NCBI GenBank assembly: GCA_012962365.1
Contig: DTXR01000409.1
Coordinates: forward strand, 1-10,474
Direction: 5' to 3'
Length of the DNA: 10,474 bases
From: Chromatiaceae bacterium
GTDB taxonomy: Bacteria > Pseudomonadota > Gammaproteobacteria > Chromatiales > Chromatiaceae
Shown: piece by piece, positions 1 through 7,945 of the stretch
How positions within the stretch are numbered: the first letter of the stretch is position 1
How the letters are laid out: each line of letters begins with the position of its first letter
Made by a program: the position numbers and the translations under genes
The notes under the pieces: generated by a model
What the model was told of the DNA's origin: nothing
The model's database searches: none
Seen by the model: the letters and a program-made list of their open reading frames with translations, nothing else

Positions 1-717
1 AAATGGGGACTACTCTGCGGGTTGACCATGCTGCTGCCTCATGGCTACGAAGGCCAGGGTCCGGAGCACTCATCCGCCCGCATCGAGCGCTACATGCAGC
101 TCTGCGCCGAACAGAACATCCAGGTCTGCATACCCAGCACCCCCGCGCAGATGTTTCATCTGCTGCGGCGCCAGGCACTGCGCCCTTATCGACGCCCCCT
201 GATCGTGATGACGCCAAAGAGCCTGCTGCGCCACCCCATGGCTACCTCTCCCCTGGATGCTTTTACCCGAGGCAGGTTCCATACCGTCATCGACGAGATC
301 GACCCGCTGGAAAGGGAAAACATCACCCAGGTGATCATGTGCAGCGGAAAAATCTATTATGAGTTGCTCGAAGCCCGCCGCGCCAGAGGGCTGGAGAATG
401 TCGCACTGGTTAGGATCGAACAGCTGTACCCCTTTCCCCGGGCCGACTTCGACGCGATGGTGGCCAGTTTCCCCAATGCCTGGAGTTTCGTCTGGTGTCA
501 GGAAGAACCCCAGAACCAGGGCGCTTGGGACCAGATCAAGCACCGCTTCTCCCGCATCATCCGTGACAACAAGAAACAGGTCTTCTTTGTGGGACGAAAG
601 GCTGCCGCCGCGCCCGCTACGGGCTACTATCCCGTGCATGTGGAAGAACAGAAAAAGATCATCGACGATGCCCTCAGCGGGCACTTCGATCCGGAAATAA
701 ACCAGAGGATGATATAG
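1..717 (+). CDS. sucA: 2-oxoglutarate dehydrogenase E1 component, C-terminal part
   Basis: This is the last 238 codons of the thiamine-diphosphate E1 subunit, which decarboxylates 2-oxoglutarate and passes the succinyl group to the lipoyl arm of SucB in the cytoplasmic TCA-cycle complex. The frame is open from base 1, so the gene begins upstream of the window. Recognisable E1o C-terminal signatures are HGYEGQGPEHSSARIERY (about residues 13-30 of the visible part), PSTPAQMFHLLRRQ, MTPKSLLRHP, MCSGKIYYELLE, VRIEQLYPFP and WCQEEPQNQGAW. All match the E. coli protein in order. The C terminus runs about ten residues past the E. coli end (GHFDPEINQRMI). The TAG stop at 715-717 directly abuts the sucB ATG, so translational coupling is expected. 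Identity is near certain; the N-terminal catalytic half cannot be judged. Confidence 0.97.
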   Translation, partial: KWGLLCGLTMLLPHGYEGQGPEHSSARIERYMQLCAEQNIQVCIPSTPAQMFHLLRRQALRPYRRPLIVMTPKSLLRHPMATSPLDAFTRGRFHTVIDEIDPLERENITQVIMCSGKIYYELLEARRARGLENVALVRIEQLYPFPRADFDAMVASFPNAWSFVWCQEEPQNQGAWDQIKHRFSRIIRDNKKQVFFVGRKAAAAPATGYYPVHVEEQKKIIDDALSGHFDPEINQRMI

Positions 718-1935
718 ATGCCCAAGCATGAGATTCGCGTACCCACCCTGCCGGAATCAGTCACCGACGCCACCGTCCTGAACTGGCAGAAACAGGAAGG
801 CGATCCGGTGCAACGCGACGAAAACCTGCTGGACCTCGAAACCGACAAGGTGGTGCTGGAAGTCCCCTCACCCATCGATGGGGTACTGGTGGAAATTCGT
901 GCACAGGAAGGCGATCTGGTCGAAGCCGATGATGTGCTGGCCATCATCCAGCCGGGCAAGTCCGCCATCCGCAAGAACACCATGCCACAGGCCCAGGATC
1001 AGGGCGAGCCGCACCCAGGCACGGTGACAACGAAGGCACCTGTGCTGACACCCGCGGTACGCCGTCTGGTGAAGGAACTGAAGCTGGATCCGGCAGATAT
1101 TCCCGGCAGCGGAAAGGACGGCCGCATTCTCAAATCCGATGTCATGGCCTATCTGGACAAGCAGACCTCCATCAAGGACCCGGATGCGGAAACCGTTGCC
1201 AGCACCCTGGACTCCACGGAAATGCCGGCCGACTCACCTGCTGAGCAACGCGTGCCCATGAGCCGACTGCGCGCCCGCATCGCCGAACGCCTGGTTCAGG
1301 CCCAACAAACGGCGGCAATTTTGACGACATTCAACGAAGTCAACCTCCAGGCGGTCAGCGACCTGCGTGCCCAATATCGTGATCGTTTCGAAAAATCGCA
1401 CGGTGTACGTCTGGGTTTCATGTCATTCTTCGTCAAGGCGACCATCGAAAGTCTGAAAAAATTTCCCTTGCTCAACGCCAGTGTGGATGGCACCGACATT
1501 GTCTATCATGGTTACTACGACATCGGTATCGCCGTAGGCTCCCCGCGCGGCCTGGTGGTGCCTATCCTGCGCAATGCCGATGAACTGTCTTTTGCCGACA
1601 TCGAAAAAGCCATCAGGCAATACGGGCAAAAAGCGCAGGATGGCAGCCTGAGTTACGAAGAACTCAGCGGCGGCACTTTCACCATTTCCAATGGTGGTGT
1701 GTACGGCTCCATGCTGTCTACACCTATTCTGAATCCACCGCAAAGCGGCATACTGGGTATGCACAACATCATCCAGCGGCCCGTTGCCGAAAACGGCGAG
1801 GTTGTCATCCGCCCCATGATGTATCTGGCGCTGTCCTATGATCATCGCATCGTGGACGGCAAGGATGCCGTGCAGTTCCTGGTTTCCATCAAGCAGAACC
1901 TGGAAGACCCGGCCCGTTTGCTGTTGGACATTTGA
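718..1935 (+). CDS. sucB: Dihydrolipoyllysine-residue succinyltransferase, E2 of 2-oxoglutarate dehydrogenase
   Basis: E2 forms the core of the 2-oxoglutarate dehydrogenase complex and transfers the succinyl group from its lipoyl arm to coenzyme A. The 405-residue product equals the E. coli length. Domains in order: a lipoyl domain (about 3-78) with Lys44 in LETDKVVLE as the lipoylation site; a peripheral-subunit-binding domain (about 109-146, [15 protein letters not shown]...[11 protein letters not shown]); and the catalytic acyltransferase domain (about 176-405) with SYDHRIVDG, where His376 and Asp380 are the catalytic pair. The linkers are short and not strongly Ala/Pro-rich. The ATG at 718 immediately follows the sucA stop, and AGAGGA about 8 nt upstream serves as ribosome binding site. 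The next gene is a fumarase rather than lpd, so the E3 subunit must be encoded elsewhere. Confidence 0.97.
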   Translation: MPKHEIRVPTLPESVTDATVLNWQKQEGDPVQRDENLLDLETDKVVLEVPSPIDGVLVEIRAQEGDLVEADDVLAIIQPGKSAIRKNTMPQAQDQGEPHPGTVTTKAPVLTPAVRRLVKELKLDPADIPGSGKDGRILKSDVMAYLDKQTSIKDPDAETVASTLDSTEMPADSPAEQRVPMSRLRARIAERLVQAQQTAAILTTFNEVNLQAVSDLRAQYRDRFEKSHGVRLGFMSFFVKATIESLKKFPLLNASVDGTDIVYHGYYDIGIAVGSPRGLVVPILRNADELSFADIEKAIRQYGQKAQDGSLSYEELSGGTFTISNGGVYGSMLSTPILNPPQSGILGMHNIIQRPVAENGEVVIRPMMYLALSYDHRIVDGKDAVQFLVSIKQNLEDPARLLLDI

Positions 1936-1936
1936 C

Positions 1937-3457
1937 ATGACGGCCATCCATCAGGAAGACTTCATCCAGAGCATCCAGGATGCCCTGCAGTTCATTTCCT
2001 ACTATCACCCTCTGGATTTTATTCAGGCGGTAGGCAAGGCCTGGGAAAAAGAACAATCGCCGGCGGCAAAAGACGCACTGGCACAAATCCTCACCAATTC
2101 CCGGATGTGTGCGGAAGGCCATCGCCCCATCTGCCAGGATACCGGTGTGGTCGTTGTTTTCCTGAAGATCGGCATGGACGTGCGCTGGCGATCTGAATTG
2201 AGCGTGGAGGAAATGGTCAACGAAGCCGTGCACCGCGCCTATACCGATCAGGACAACACCCTGCGCGCATCCATGGTTAGCCCGCCCTACGGCCGCCGGA
2301 AGAACACCGGTGACAACACGCCCGCCATCATTCACACCCGGATCGTCAGCGGCAACCAGGTGGAAGTGGCCGTTGCCGCAAAGGGTGGCGGCTCCGAGAA
2401 CAAGGCCAGGTTTGCGGTACTCAACCCCAGCGACAGCCTGGTGGACTGGATTGTAGATACCGTGCCCACGCTCGGCGCAGGCTGGTGTCCGCCGGGCATT
2501 CTGGGCATCGGCATTGGCGGCACCGCAGAAAAGGCCATGATACTGGCCAAAGAAGCCCTGCTGGCCCCCGTCGACATACAGGAGGTCAGGGAAAGAGGCG
2601 CTGAAAACTATCTGGAAGAACTGCGACTGGACATCTTCGACAGGGTCAATGCCCTAGGAATCGGCGCCCAGGGTCTGGGTGGGCTCACGACAGTGGTGGA
2701 CGTGAAGATTCTCGACTACCCCACCCACGCCGCGTCCCTCCCTGTTGCCCTCATCCCCAACTGTGCCGCCGCCCGGCATATCGAGTTCACCCTCGATGGC
2801 AGCGGCCCCGCCGAGTTCACTCCTCCACGACTGGAAGAATGGCCCGCCGCCACCTGGAAGGCCAGCCCGGATGCCATCCATGTCGATCTCGACAACATTA
2901 CTCCGGAAATGGCAGCAGGCTGGAAACCCGGTGATCGCCTGCTTCTGTCCGGAAAAATACTCACGGGAAGAGATGCCGCACACAAGCGCATTCAGGAGAT
3001 ACTGGAAAAAGGCCGCCCATTACCCGACGGGGTGGACTTCCATAACCGGTTCATCTATTACGTCGGCCCCGTCGATCCCGTTGAGGGCGAAGTCGTTGGG
3101 CCGGCCGGCCCCACCACAGCCACACGCCTGGACAAGTTCACCGACTTGATGCTGGGCGAACTGGGGCTGCTGGGCATGATCGGCAAGGCGGAGCGCGGCC
3201 CGGAAGCGATCGCCTCCATCAAGAAGCACCGTGGCGTCTACCTCATGGCAGTTGGGGGAGCGGCATATCTGGTATCACAGGCCATACGCAAATCCAGGGT
3301 ATTGGCATTCGAAGACCTTGGCATGGAGGCCATTTATGAATTCGAGGTTGAAAACATGCCCGTGCTGGTCGCGGTGGACAGCACGGGGGAATCGGTGCAC
3401 CAAAGCGGCCCCGCGGAATGGCGTATCAACATATCTGATATAGGAAGAATGCAATGA
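1937..3457 (+). CDS. Class I (iron-sulfur) fumarate hydratase
   Basis: This enzyme interconverts fumarate and malate in the TCA cycle, using an oxygen-sensitive [4Fe-4S] cluster. The product is 506 residues, shorter than E. coli FumA/FumB (548) but containing both halves of the class I fold. Visible signatures are CQDTG (Cys66), GGGSENKARF (about 150-159), GWCPPGILGIGIGGTAEKA (Cys184) and ALIPNCAAARHIEF (Cys276). The spacing of Cys66, Cys184 and Cys276 (118 and 92) is close to the three cluster ligands of E. coli FumA. The C-terminal beta part has LTGRDAAHKR (342-351) and YVGPVDP. The start is placed at ATG 1937, one base after the sucB stop. The frame is open further upstream, but only inside sucB. 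The Shine-Dalgarno is weak, so translation probably depends on ribosomes finishing sucB. The symbol is left empty because fumA and fumB cannot be told apart here. Confidence 0.94.
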   Translation: MTAIHQEDFIQSIQDALQFISYYHPLDFIQAVGKAWEKEQSPAAKDALAQILTNSRMCAEGHRPICQDTGVVVVFLKIGMDVRWRSELSVEEMVNEAVHRAYTDQDNTLRASMVSPPYGRRKNTGDNTPAIIHTRIVSGNQVEVAVAAKGGGSENKARFAVLNPSDSLVDWIVDTVPTLGAGWCPPGILGIGIGGTAEKAMILAKEALLAPVDIQEVRERGAENYLEELRLDIFDRVNALGIGAQGLGGLTTVVDVKILDYPTHAASLPVALIPNCAAARHIEFTLDGSGPAEFTPPRLEEWPAATWKASPDAIHVDLDNITPEMAAGWKPGDRLLLSGKILTGRDAAHKRIQEILEKGRPLPDGVDFHNRFIYYVGPVDPVEGEVVGPAGPTTATRLDKFTDLMLGELGLLGMIGKAERGPEAIASIKKHRGVYLMAVGGAAYLVSQAIRKSRVLAFEDLGMEAIYEFEVENMPVLVAVDSTGESVHQSGPAEWRINISDIGRMQ

Positions 3458-3828
3458 GCATCAGGATAAGCTTTGTACTACTGACAATGGTCGCCAATAC
3501 CGCATTGGCAGGAAAGGCCGATGTGGAACAGGTCATTGTCCATGCCAATGAGAATGGCAGCTGGACCTTCCAGGTCACGGTAAGACATGCCGATGAAGGC
3601 TGGGAGCACTATGCCGATCGCTGGGAAATTCTCTCTGAAAAGGGAAAGATACTCTCTACCCGCATACTGGCTCACCCTCATGTAAACGAGCAACCCTTTA
3701 CCCGCAATCTGTCGGGAACCACTATCCCTGAAAACACCACGTCCATTACCATTCGTGCACATGACAAAGTACATGGTTACGGCGGCAAGACCGTGACCCT
3801 GCCTTGGCCACCGCGCACTAAACGGTAG
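3454..3828 (+). CDS. Small exported protein of unknown function, histidine-rich conserved-looking motifs
   Basis: I do not recognise a characterised family. The 124-residue product begins with a Sec-type signal peptide (MSIRISFVLLTMVANTALA, probable cleavage after Ala19), giving a periplasmic mature protein of about 105 residues without cysteines or further membrane segments. Alternating hydrophobic stretches (WTFQVTVRH, SITIRAHD, KTVTLPW) suggest a small beta-sandwich. Seven histidines are present (30, 45, 52, 74, 76, 103, 107), six of them in the mature segments VRHADEGWEHYADRW, ILAHPHVNEQPF and RAHDKVHGYGG, so metal binding is possible but unproven. The ATG at 3454 overlaps the fumarase stop (ATGA) and is preceded by a good AGGAAG ribosome binding site, so it is probably the last gene of the sucA-sucB-fumarase operon. 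The gene is real by signal peptide, spacing and ribosome binding site; its function is unknown. Confidence 0.85.
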   Translation: MSIRISFVLLTMVANTALAGKADVEQVIVHANENGSWTFQVTVRHADEGWEHYADRWEILSEKGKILSTRILAHPHVNEQPFTRNLSGTTIPENTTSITIRAHDKVHGYGGKTVTLPWPPRTKR

Positions 3829-3907
3829 CCTTTTGGCATACAACCCTGGTAATTCCGGGCATATTTGCTGACCCCGCATGGGATACCGGGCGACATACCC
3901 GGCAACG
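3829..3907. terminator. Convergent intergenic gap with two weak hairpins, possible terminator
   Basis: These 79 nt separate two convergent genes. They contain CCGGG at 3886-3890 and CCCGG at 3898-3902 (5-bp stem, 7-nt loop), and a weaker CCTGG/CCGGG pairing around 3845-3859. Neither hairpin is followed directly by a T-run. The nearest T tract on the plus strand (3924-3930) lies about 20 nt past the stem, inside the end of the opposing gene. Termination must occur near here in both directions, but the sequence does not show a canonical Rho-independent terminator. Confidence 0.25.
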
Positions 3908-6900
3908 TCAGGCCGCAGAGAGTTTTTTTGCAACTTTCAGCCAGGCTTCCGGAAAACCGTATTGTCTGACCCAGCCGCCTATTTCATTGCTGGGCATGGG
4001 TTTTGCGATACCATAACCTTGTGCATGGTTGCAGCCCAGTTGCAGCAGACGGACACCGATTTCCGTATTCTCGACACCCTCTGCGATCATGTTGCGCCCG
4101 AATGCCCTGGCCAGCCCGATAACCCCTTCCACGATGTTCAGATCATCCTGATCCGTCAAAATATCCTTGACGAAGGTCTGGTCGATCTTGAGCGTCTGTA
4201 CCGGCAGACGGCGGATATAGGTCAGGGAAGAATAGCCTGTCCCATAGTCATCCAGCGCAAAATAGACACCCAAATCTGCACATTGCCGGATAACCGCAGA
4301 AACAGCATCCAGATCATCGATAGCATCGCTCTCGATGATCTCCAGCTCGATCCGGTCGGTATTGATACCTGTCTCATCAATCAACCGCATCAACTGAATG
4401 GCAAAATCAGGGTATTGTATTGTGCTGGGGGAAACATTGATGCTCACCACCAGATCAAGACCTTCTGCCTGCCATTGGACGGCTTGGCCTATCGCTGTTT
4501 TCAGCACCCACCAGTCCAGGACATATTGCAGCTTGTGCCCCTCGATCAGGGGAAGGAAGGTGTTTGGCGGCAAGAGTCCCTGGTCAGGGTGCTGCCAGCG
4601 CACCAGGGCTTCCGCACCAAATACTTTTCCCTGGGCCATGTCTACCTTTGGCTGGTAAAAGAGCACCAATTCATCGTTTTCGATCGCTTCGGCAATTCGG
4701 CTGATATTTTCCCGCCGGGCATGCACCTGGCGATCCTGAACCGGATCAAAGAAGTAATATTGGTTGCGGCCGCGTTGCTTGGCCAGATACATGGCTTGGT
4801 CGGCATGGCGCAGCAAGGTATCCGGGTCCCCCTTATCCTGAGGATAGACAGTAACCCCGATACTCGCAGTAACATGATAGATGCAGCCTTCGAGTTCATA
4901 CGGCGCGGCAAGCGCCTCACTCAGCCGATCCAGGGTGCTGACACAGGCCTGCTCATTGTTCTGCCCATAGATGAGCAGGGCAAATTCATCACCTCCCCAC
5001 CGCGCTATGAGATCTTCCTGCCGCAAGGTGTTCAACAGGCGTTCGCTGACCTGTTTCAGAAGATTGTCTCCCAGTTCATGCCCCAGGGAATCGTTGACCT
5101 CTTTGAAGCCATCGAGATCCAGATAACAGATTGCCAGCCTGGTGTTGTCCCGGTCGGCGCGGGCAAATGCACGACTCAAATGATCGATGAAGAGCCTTCT
5201 GTTGGCCAGTTTCGTAAGCGGATCATAATAAGCAAGCAACTCGAGTTGCTGATGGGCTTCTTTCAGGGCATGCTCATCGTGCATACGGGCGGTAATATCG
5301 GTCGCCACCTCCAGCCGCACATATCGTCCATCGTCCCAGGGAATGGCCCGATCGGCGCAATGAAACCATTGCCCACTGCCACTATCCTGATAATCCCAAG
5401 TATAGGTACCAGCAGGTTTTTGCTGCTCGTTCAACAGCTTCGAGTTGGTGCAGAATTCACAGGGTCCTGTCTGATCCTTTCGTATGGTTTGCCAGCATTT
5501 CTTGCCGACAACATCACCCACGAGATCCTTGATCGTTGGATTGACGTAGAGCACTTCGTAGGTTTCCATATCCGCGACATAAACCGCAGCATCGATACCA
5601 TCGAGCACGGCTGTAAAACGTTGGGTGGCCTGGTGCAAAGCAAGCTCAGATTGCTTTCTTTCAGATATATCCCGATAGATGGCAACGATACAGTCTTGCC
5701 CTTCATTACGGGCGTAATGGGCATTTATTTCCACATAATAAGGCTGTCCGTTGCGGTGCCGACCGCTGTCCTCTATGGTGATGCGCCCCGCCTCTCGCAG
5801 TTTTCTCAAGAACAAACGCCATTGTTCGACCGTCTGATAGGTTCCGGACAGGTCGATAACACGTTTTTTCAGCAATTCTTTCCTGGTGAAGCCAAAAAAA
5901 TCACACATGGTCTGATTGACATCCAGATACCGGCTGGTCTCGGGTTCGATCATGACGATCAGGTCTGCACTCAGATCCAGCTGCTCGCGAAAATGGCGTA
6001 GTTTCTTCTGGCTCTGACGAGAAGAAACATAGCGTGTCTGCAGCAATAGATTCTTGCTGTTGAGGCGCAATAAATAATATACACCGGCAAGAACGGGCAG
6101 GGAAATCAGCGACAGGGCAAATATAAACCATGGAGAAGTCAACAACCCCTGGCCCGTGCCCAACTCTACTGTACCCTTCAGCAGAAATGGTGAGTTGGCG
6201 ACAGGCACAATAATCACGCTATCCCTGCCAGCGTTCCTCTGTGTGTCACTCAATGCTTCTTCCGTTTTTCCGGAAAGCACTACCCTGCCTTTTGGCCCCA
6301 ACAGCGCCAACATGTTGCCAAACCCGTTGTTGCCCGATTGTTGCAGCAGCGTCGACAGTGCTTCGACAAGATTTATCTCGGCCACTATGAAGCCGGACAC
6401 CTGGCCACGATACTCGATCATTGCATAGATATGGGACGTGATCGAATTGCCATCGTCACCCAGATGAAGTGATACGTTCTTTTCGGACATGTAAACAGGA
6501 TAGGTAGTAGGCTTTGCCTGAGCTTTCGTATTGCCCGCGGCAACGAGTACCAAGCCATCCCGATCCACAAGGAAGATGCGTGAGTAAACAGATGCCTCAC
6601 GCACCTGTTTACGCTTCCGTAACCGCTCAAACTCTGCTTGCACTGCCAGCAGGCTTGCGCGCAGGCCATATTGCATGGACATGCCAAGAGCACGATTGGC
6701 GAAAAAATTGTCGAGAACAGCACTCTTTGCTAGCTCTCCAATTTCATCCTGCTGATCGGTGATGAAGTAGCTGACTGCAGCAGCCTGCTTCTCAAGCAAT
6801 AGATGCGCCTGATCATACAATGACTGCCTCAGATGCTGCTGACCAACATAGACCAGCCCCATCAACAGCACTAAATAACCACCCAGCAACACACCGGCGA

Positions 6901-6934
6901 ACAGAATCGTTCTGGTACGAGTCAGCCGGTGCAT
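3908..6934 (-). CDS. Membrane-bound sensor with PAS, GGDEF and EAL domains (c-di-GMP synthase/phosphodiesterase)
   Basis: This 1008-residue protein is predicted to make and/or degrade cyclic di-GMP in response to a periplasmic signal. Layout: membrane segment 1 (about 11-31); a periplasmic sensor domain (about 32-266, Cache-like, with SRIFLVDRDGLVLVAAG at 118-134); membrane segment 2 (about 267-289); a first PAS (about 311-425); a second PAS (about 437-552) with Cys480, Cys492 and Cys495; a GGDEF domain (about 562-728) and an EAL domain (about 742-985). The GGDEF motif (647-651) is intact and an RxxD inhibitory site (RQED, 638-641) sits five residues before it. The EAL set also looks intact: E775-A-L, Asn833, the ELEIIES segment, Asp895-Asp896, Lys916, Glu952 and Gln972. 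Both activities are therefore possible. The start is 6 nt after the stop of the solute-binding protein gene, with only a weak ribosome binding site, so coupling is likely. The domain assignment is secure; the signal sensed is not known. Confidence 0.95.
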   Translation of the reverse strand: MHRLTRTRTILFAGVLLGGYLVLLMGLVYVGQQHLRQSLYDQAHLLLEKQAAAVSYFITDQQDEIGELAKSAVLDNFFANRALGMSMQYGLRASLLAVQAEFERLRKRKQVREASVYSRIFLVDRDGLVLVAAGNTKAQAKPTTYPVYMSEKNVSLHLGDDGNSITSHIYAMIEYRGQVSGFIVAEINLVEALSTLLQQSGNNGFGNMLALLGPKGRVVLSGKTEEALSDTQRNAGRDSVIIVPVANSPFLLKGTVELGTGQGLLTSPWFIFALSLISLPVLAGVYYLLRLNSKNLLLQTRYVSSRQSQKKLRHFREQLDLSADLIVMIEPETSRYLDVNQTMCDFFGFTRKELLKKRVIDLSGTYQTVEQWRLFLRKLREAGRITIEDSGRHRNGQPYYVEINAHYARNEGQDCIVAIYRDISERKQSELALHQATQRFTAVLDGIDAAVYVADMETYEVLYVNPTIKDLVGDVVGKKCWQTIRKDQTGPCEFCTNSKLLNEQQKPAGTYTWDYQDSGSGQWFHCADRAIPWDDGRYVRLEVATDITARMHDEHALKEAHQQLELLAYYDPLTKLANRRLFIDHLSRAFARADRDNTRLAICYLDLDGFKEVNDSLGHELGDNLLKQVSERLLNTLRQEDLIARWGGDEFALLIYGQNNEQACVSTLDRLSEALAAPYELEGCIYHVTASIGVTVYPQDKGDPDTLLRHADQAMYLAKQRGRNQYYFFDPVQDRQVHARRENISRIAEAIENDELVLFYQPKVDMAQGKVFGAEALVRWQHPDQGLLPPNTFLPLIEGHKLQYVLDWWVLKTAIGQAVQWQAEGLDLVVSINVSPSTIQYPDFAIQLMRLIDETGINTDRIELEIIESDAIDDLDAVSAVIRQCADLGVYFALDDYGTGYSSLTYIRRLPVQTLKIDQTFVKDILTDQDDLNIVEGVIGLARAFGRNMIAEGVENTEIGVRLLQLGCNHAQGYGIAKPMPSNEIGGWVRQYGFPEAWLKVAKKLSAA

Positions 6935-6940
6935 ATCCGA

Positions 6941-7840
6941 TCAGTCCACATCAGTCCGGGCAAAAAAATCTGAGAAATACCGCAAGACACCTGGATAGTA
7001 TTTTTTTACCATCAGGTTGTAGGAACCGTCTCGTCGAATACGCTGCAAATAGCTATTGAATGCCTCCCGGAGTTCCGGACTATTCTTGGCAAACGCCACC
7101 GCCATGCGCTGCTCACCGGAAATGGGACCGACAATCTTGATCTGTCCCGGCCAACGTTCCATTGCAATCAATGCATCCGGCACGTCCAGCAGAGTGCTTT
7201 CTGCATCCTGGTTAAGAATGGCAGGCACCATTTCATTGAGTTTACGCCCCTTCGGCTGCAGCCGGACATCTGCACCCGTGGCATCCATCTGGTACAAACC
7301 GGGATCCAGGCAGGTATTCAGTAATGCCAGCACGGTGCGTCCGGCCAGGGCGGCTTTTACTTGCCTGATATCCTCGGCAAGATCATTCGCAGGAACAATG
7401 GGTGAAAGATTGGAATCAGCCCTGGCAACCAGCCACACACCGGAGGGAAAGGTAGGTTTGGAAAAATCCACAACCTGGGTCCGCCAGTCGAGGATCGTCA
7501 TGCCGCTGGCTACGAGATCACCGCGAACCGGCGTGCGCTCCAGGAATTGGGCATCCTTACCCTGGCGCTTGGCATGACGCCCGGTAAGGTCACCAAATAC
7601 ATGCTGCCAGTCGGTCTCGACGAGTTCATAGCTTACGCCCAGTTCCTCGGCAAAACCACGAATCAGTTCCACATCAAGGCCATCCCCCCTGCCCGTGTAG
7701 AAATTGGCGTAGGGGATGGCCAAGTGGCGCAACACGCCATCTTTCTTGATGTCCGACAAATCCCGGGAGATACCTGGCGAAGCCGTCAGGACAAGTCCGA
7801 GAAATACTGCAAGCAGCTGATAAACCGAAACTTTTCTCAT
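6941..7840 (-). CDS. Periplasmic solute-binding protein, family 3 (amino-acid type), orphan
   Basis: The 299-residue product has a Sec signal peptide (MRKVSVYQLLAVFLGLVLTA, no lipobox Cys) followed by a two-lobed family 3 solute-binding fold. Visible family signatures are DGLDVELIRGFAEELGV (53-69), SGMTILDWRTQVVDFSKP (112-129) and a C-terminal LREAFNSYLQRIRRDGSYNLMVKKYYPG. By comparison with HisJ-type proteins, Arg120 (carboxylate ligand) and Asp219 in LLDVPDA (amino ligand) appear retained, suggesting an amino-acid-like ligand. An extra basic segment lies at about 90-107. The start is ATG 7840 because it begins the signal peptide and has GAGGA about 9 nt upstream; the frame stays open to 7933 but that extension is not signal-like. 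No permease or ATPase gene is adjacent. The stop is 6 nt before the GGDEF-EAL start, which suggests a sensory partner rather than a transporter component. Confidence 0.88.
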   Translation of the reverse strand: MRKVSVYQLLAVFLGLVLTASPGISRDLSDIKKDGVLRHLAIPYANFYTGRGDGLDVELIRGFAEELGVSYELVETDWQHVFGDLTGRHAKRQGKDAQFLERTPVRGDLVASGMTILDWRTQVVDFSKPTFPSGVWLVARADSNLSPIVPANDLAEDIRQVKAALAGRTVLALLNTCLDPGLYQMDATGADVRLQPKGRKLNEMVPAILNQDAESTLLDVPDALIAMERWPGQIKIVGPISGEQRMAVAFAKNSPELREAFNSYLQRIRRDGSYNLMVKKYYPGVLRYFSDFFARTDVD

Positions 7841-7945
7841 ATCTGCTGATCCTCTTCCTGACAAAATATTGGGCGTGATTCCATTGTGGAAGCAACGCCT
7901 TTCCCCTGTGGGGTCAGAAAGCCTATCGACCAACAGACAAAAAGC
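7841..7945 (-). other. Intergenic leader between PLP enzyme and solute-binding protein genes
   Basis: This 105-nt gap lies between two same-strand genes. I see no Rho-independent terminator and no recognisable riboswitch. A minor CCCC-TGT-GGGG hairpin is at 7903-7913. A promoter here would be weak at best: on the minus strand TTGCTT and AATATT are about 19 nt apart. Read-through from the upstream gene is therefore plausible. The last bases carry the Shine-Dalgarno of the solute-binding protein gene. Confidence 0.35.

Noticed and set aside
70..729. A 219-codon open frame antisense to sucA
   Set aside because: It covers well-conserved sucA sequence and its translation shows no known motif.
1838..1936. 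Longer N terminus for the fumarase, starting inside sucB
   Set aside because: The extra residues overlap sucB coding sequence and do not resemble fumarase; ATG 1937 follows the sucB stop directly.
1423..1947. A 174-codon open frame antisense to the sucB catalytic domain
   Set aside because: It overlaps conserved E2 catalytic sequence on the other strand and shows no domain of its own.
3878..6001. A 707-codon open frame on the plus strand, antisense to the GGDEF-EAL gene
   Set aside because: It lies opposite a gene with intact GGDEF and EAL motifs, has no recognisable domain, and is best explained as a by-product of the codon use of the real gene.
6940..6957. Short direct repeat ATCAGTCC at the junction of the binding protein and GGDEF-EAL genes
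   Set aside because: Two 8-base copies, largely within the last codons and stop of the binding protein gene; too short to support a site.
7841..7933. Longer N terminus for the solute-binding protein
   Set aside because: It would bury the signal peptide 31 residues inside the protein; ATG 7840 has a good ribosome binding site.
7841..7945. Possible riboswitch ahead of the solute-binding protein gene
   Set aside because: Only one 4-bp hairpin is visible and no known aptamer core was recognised.
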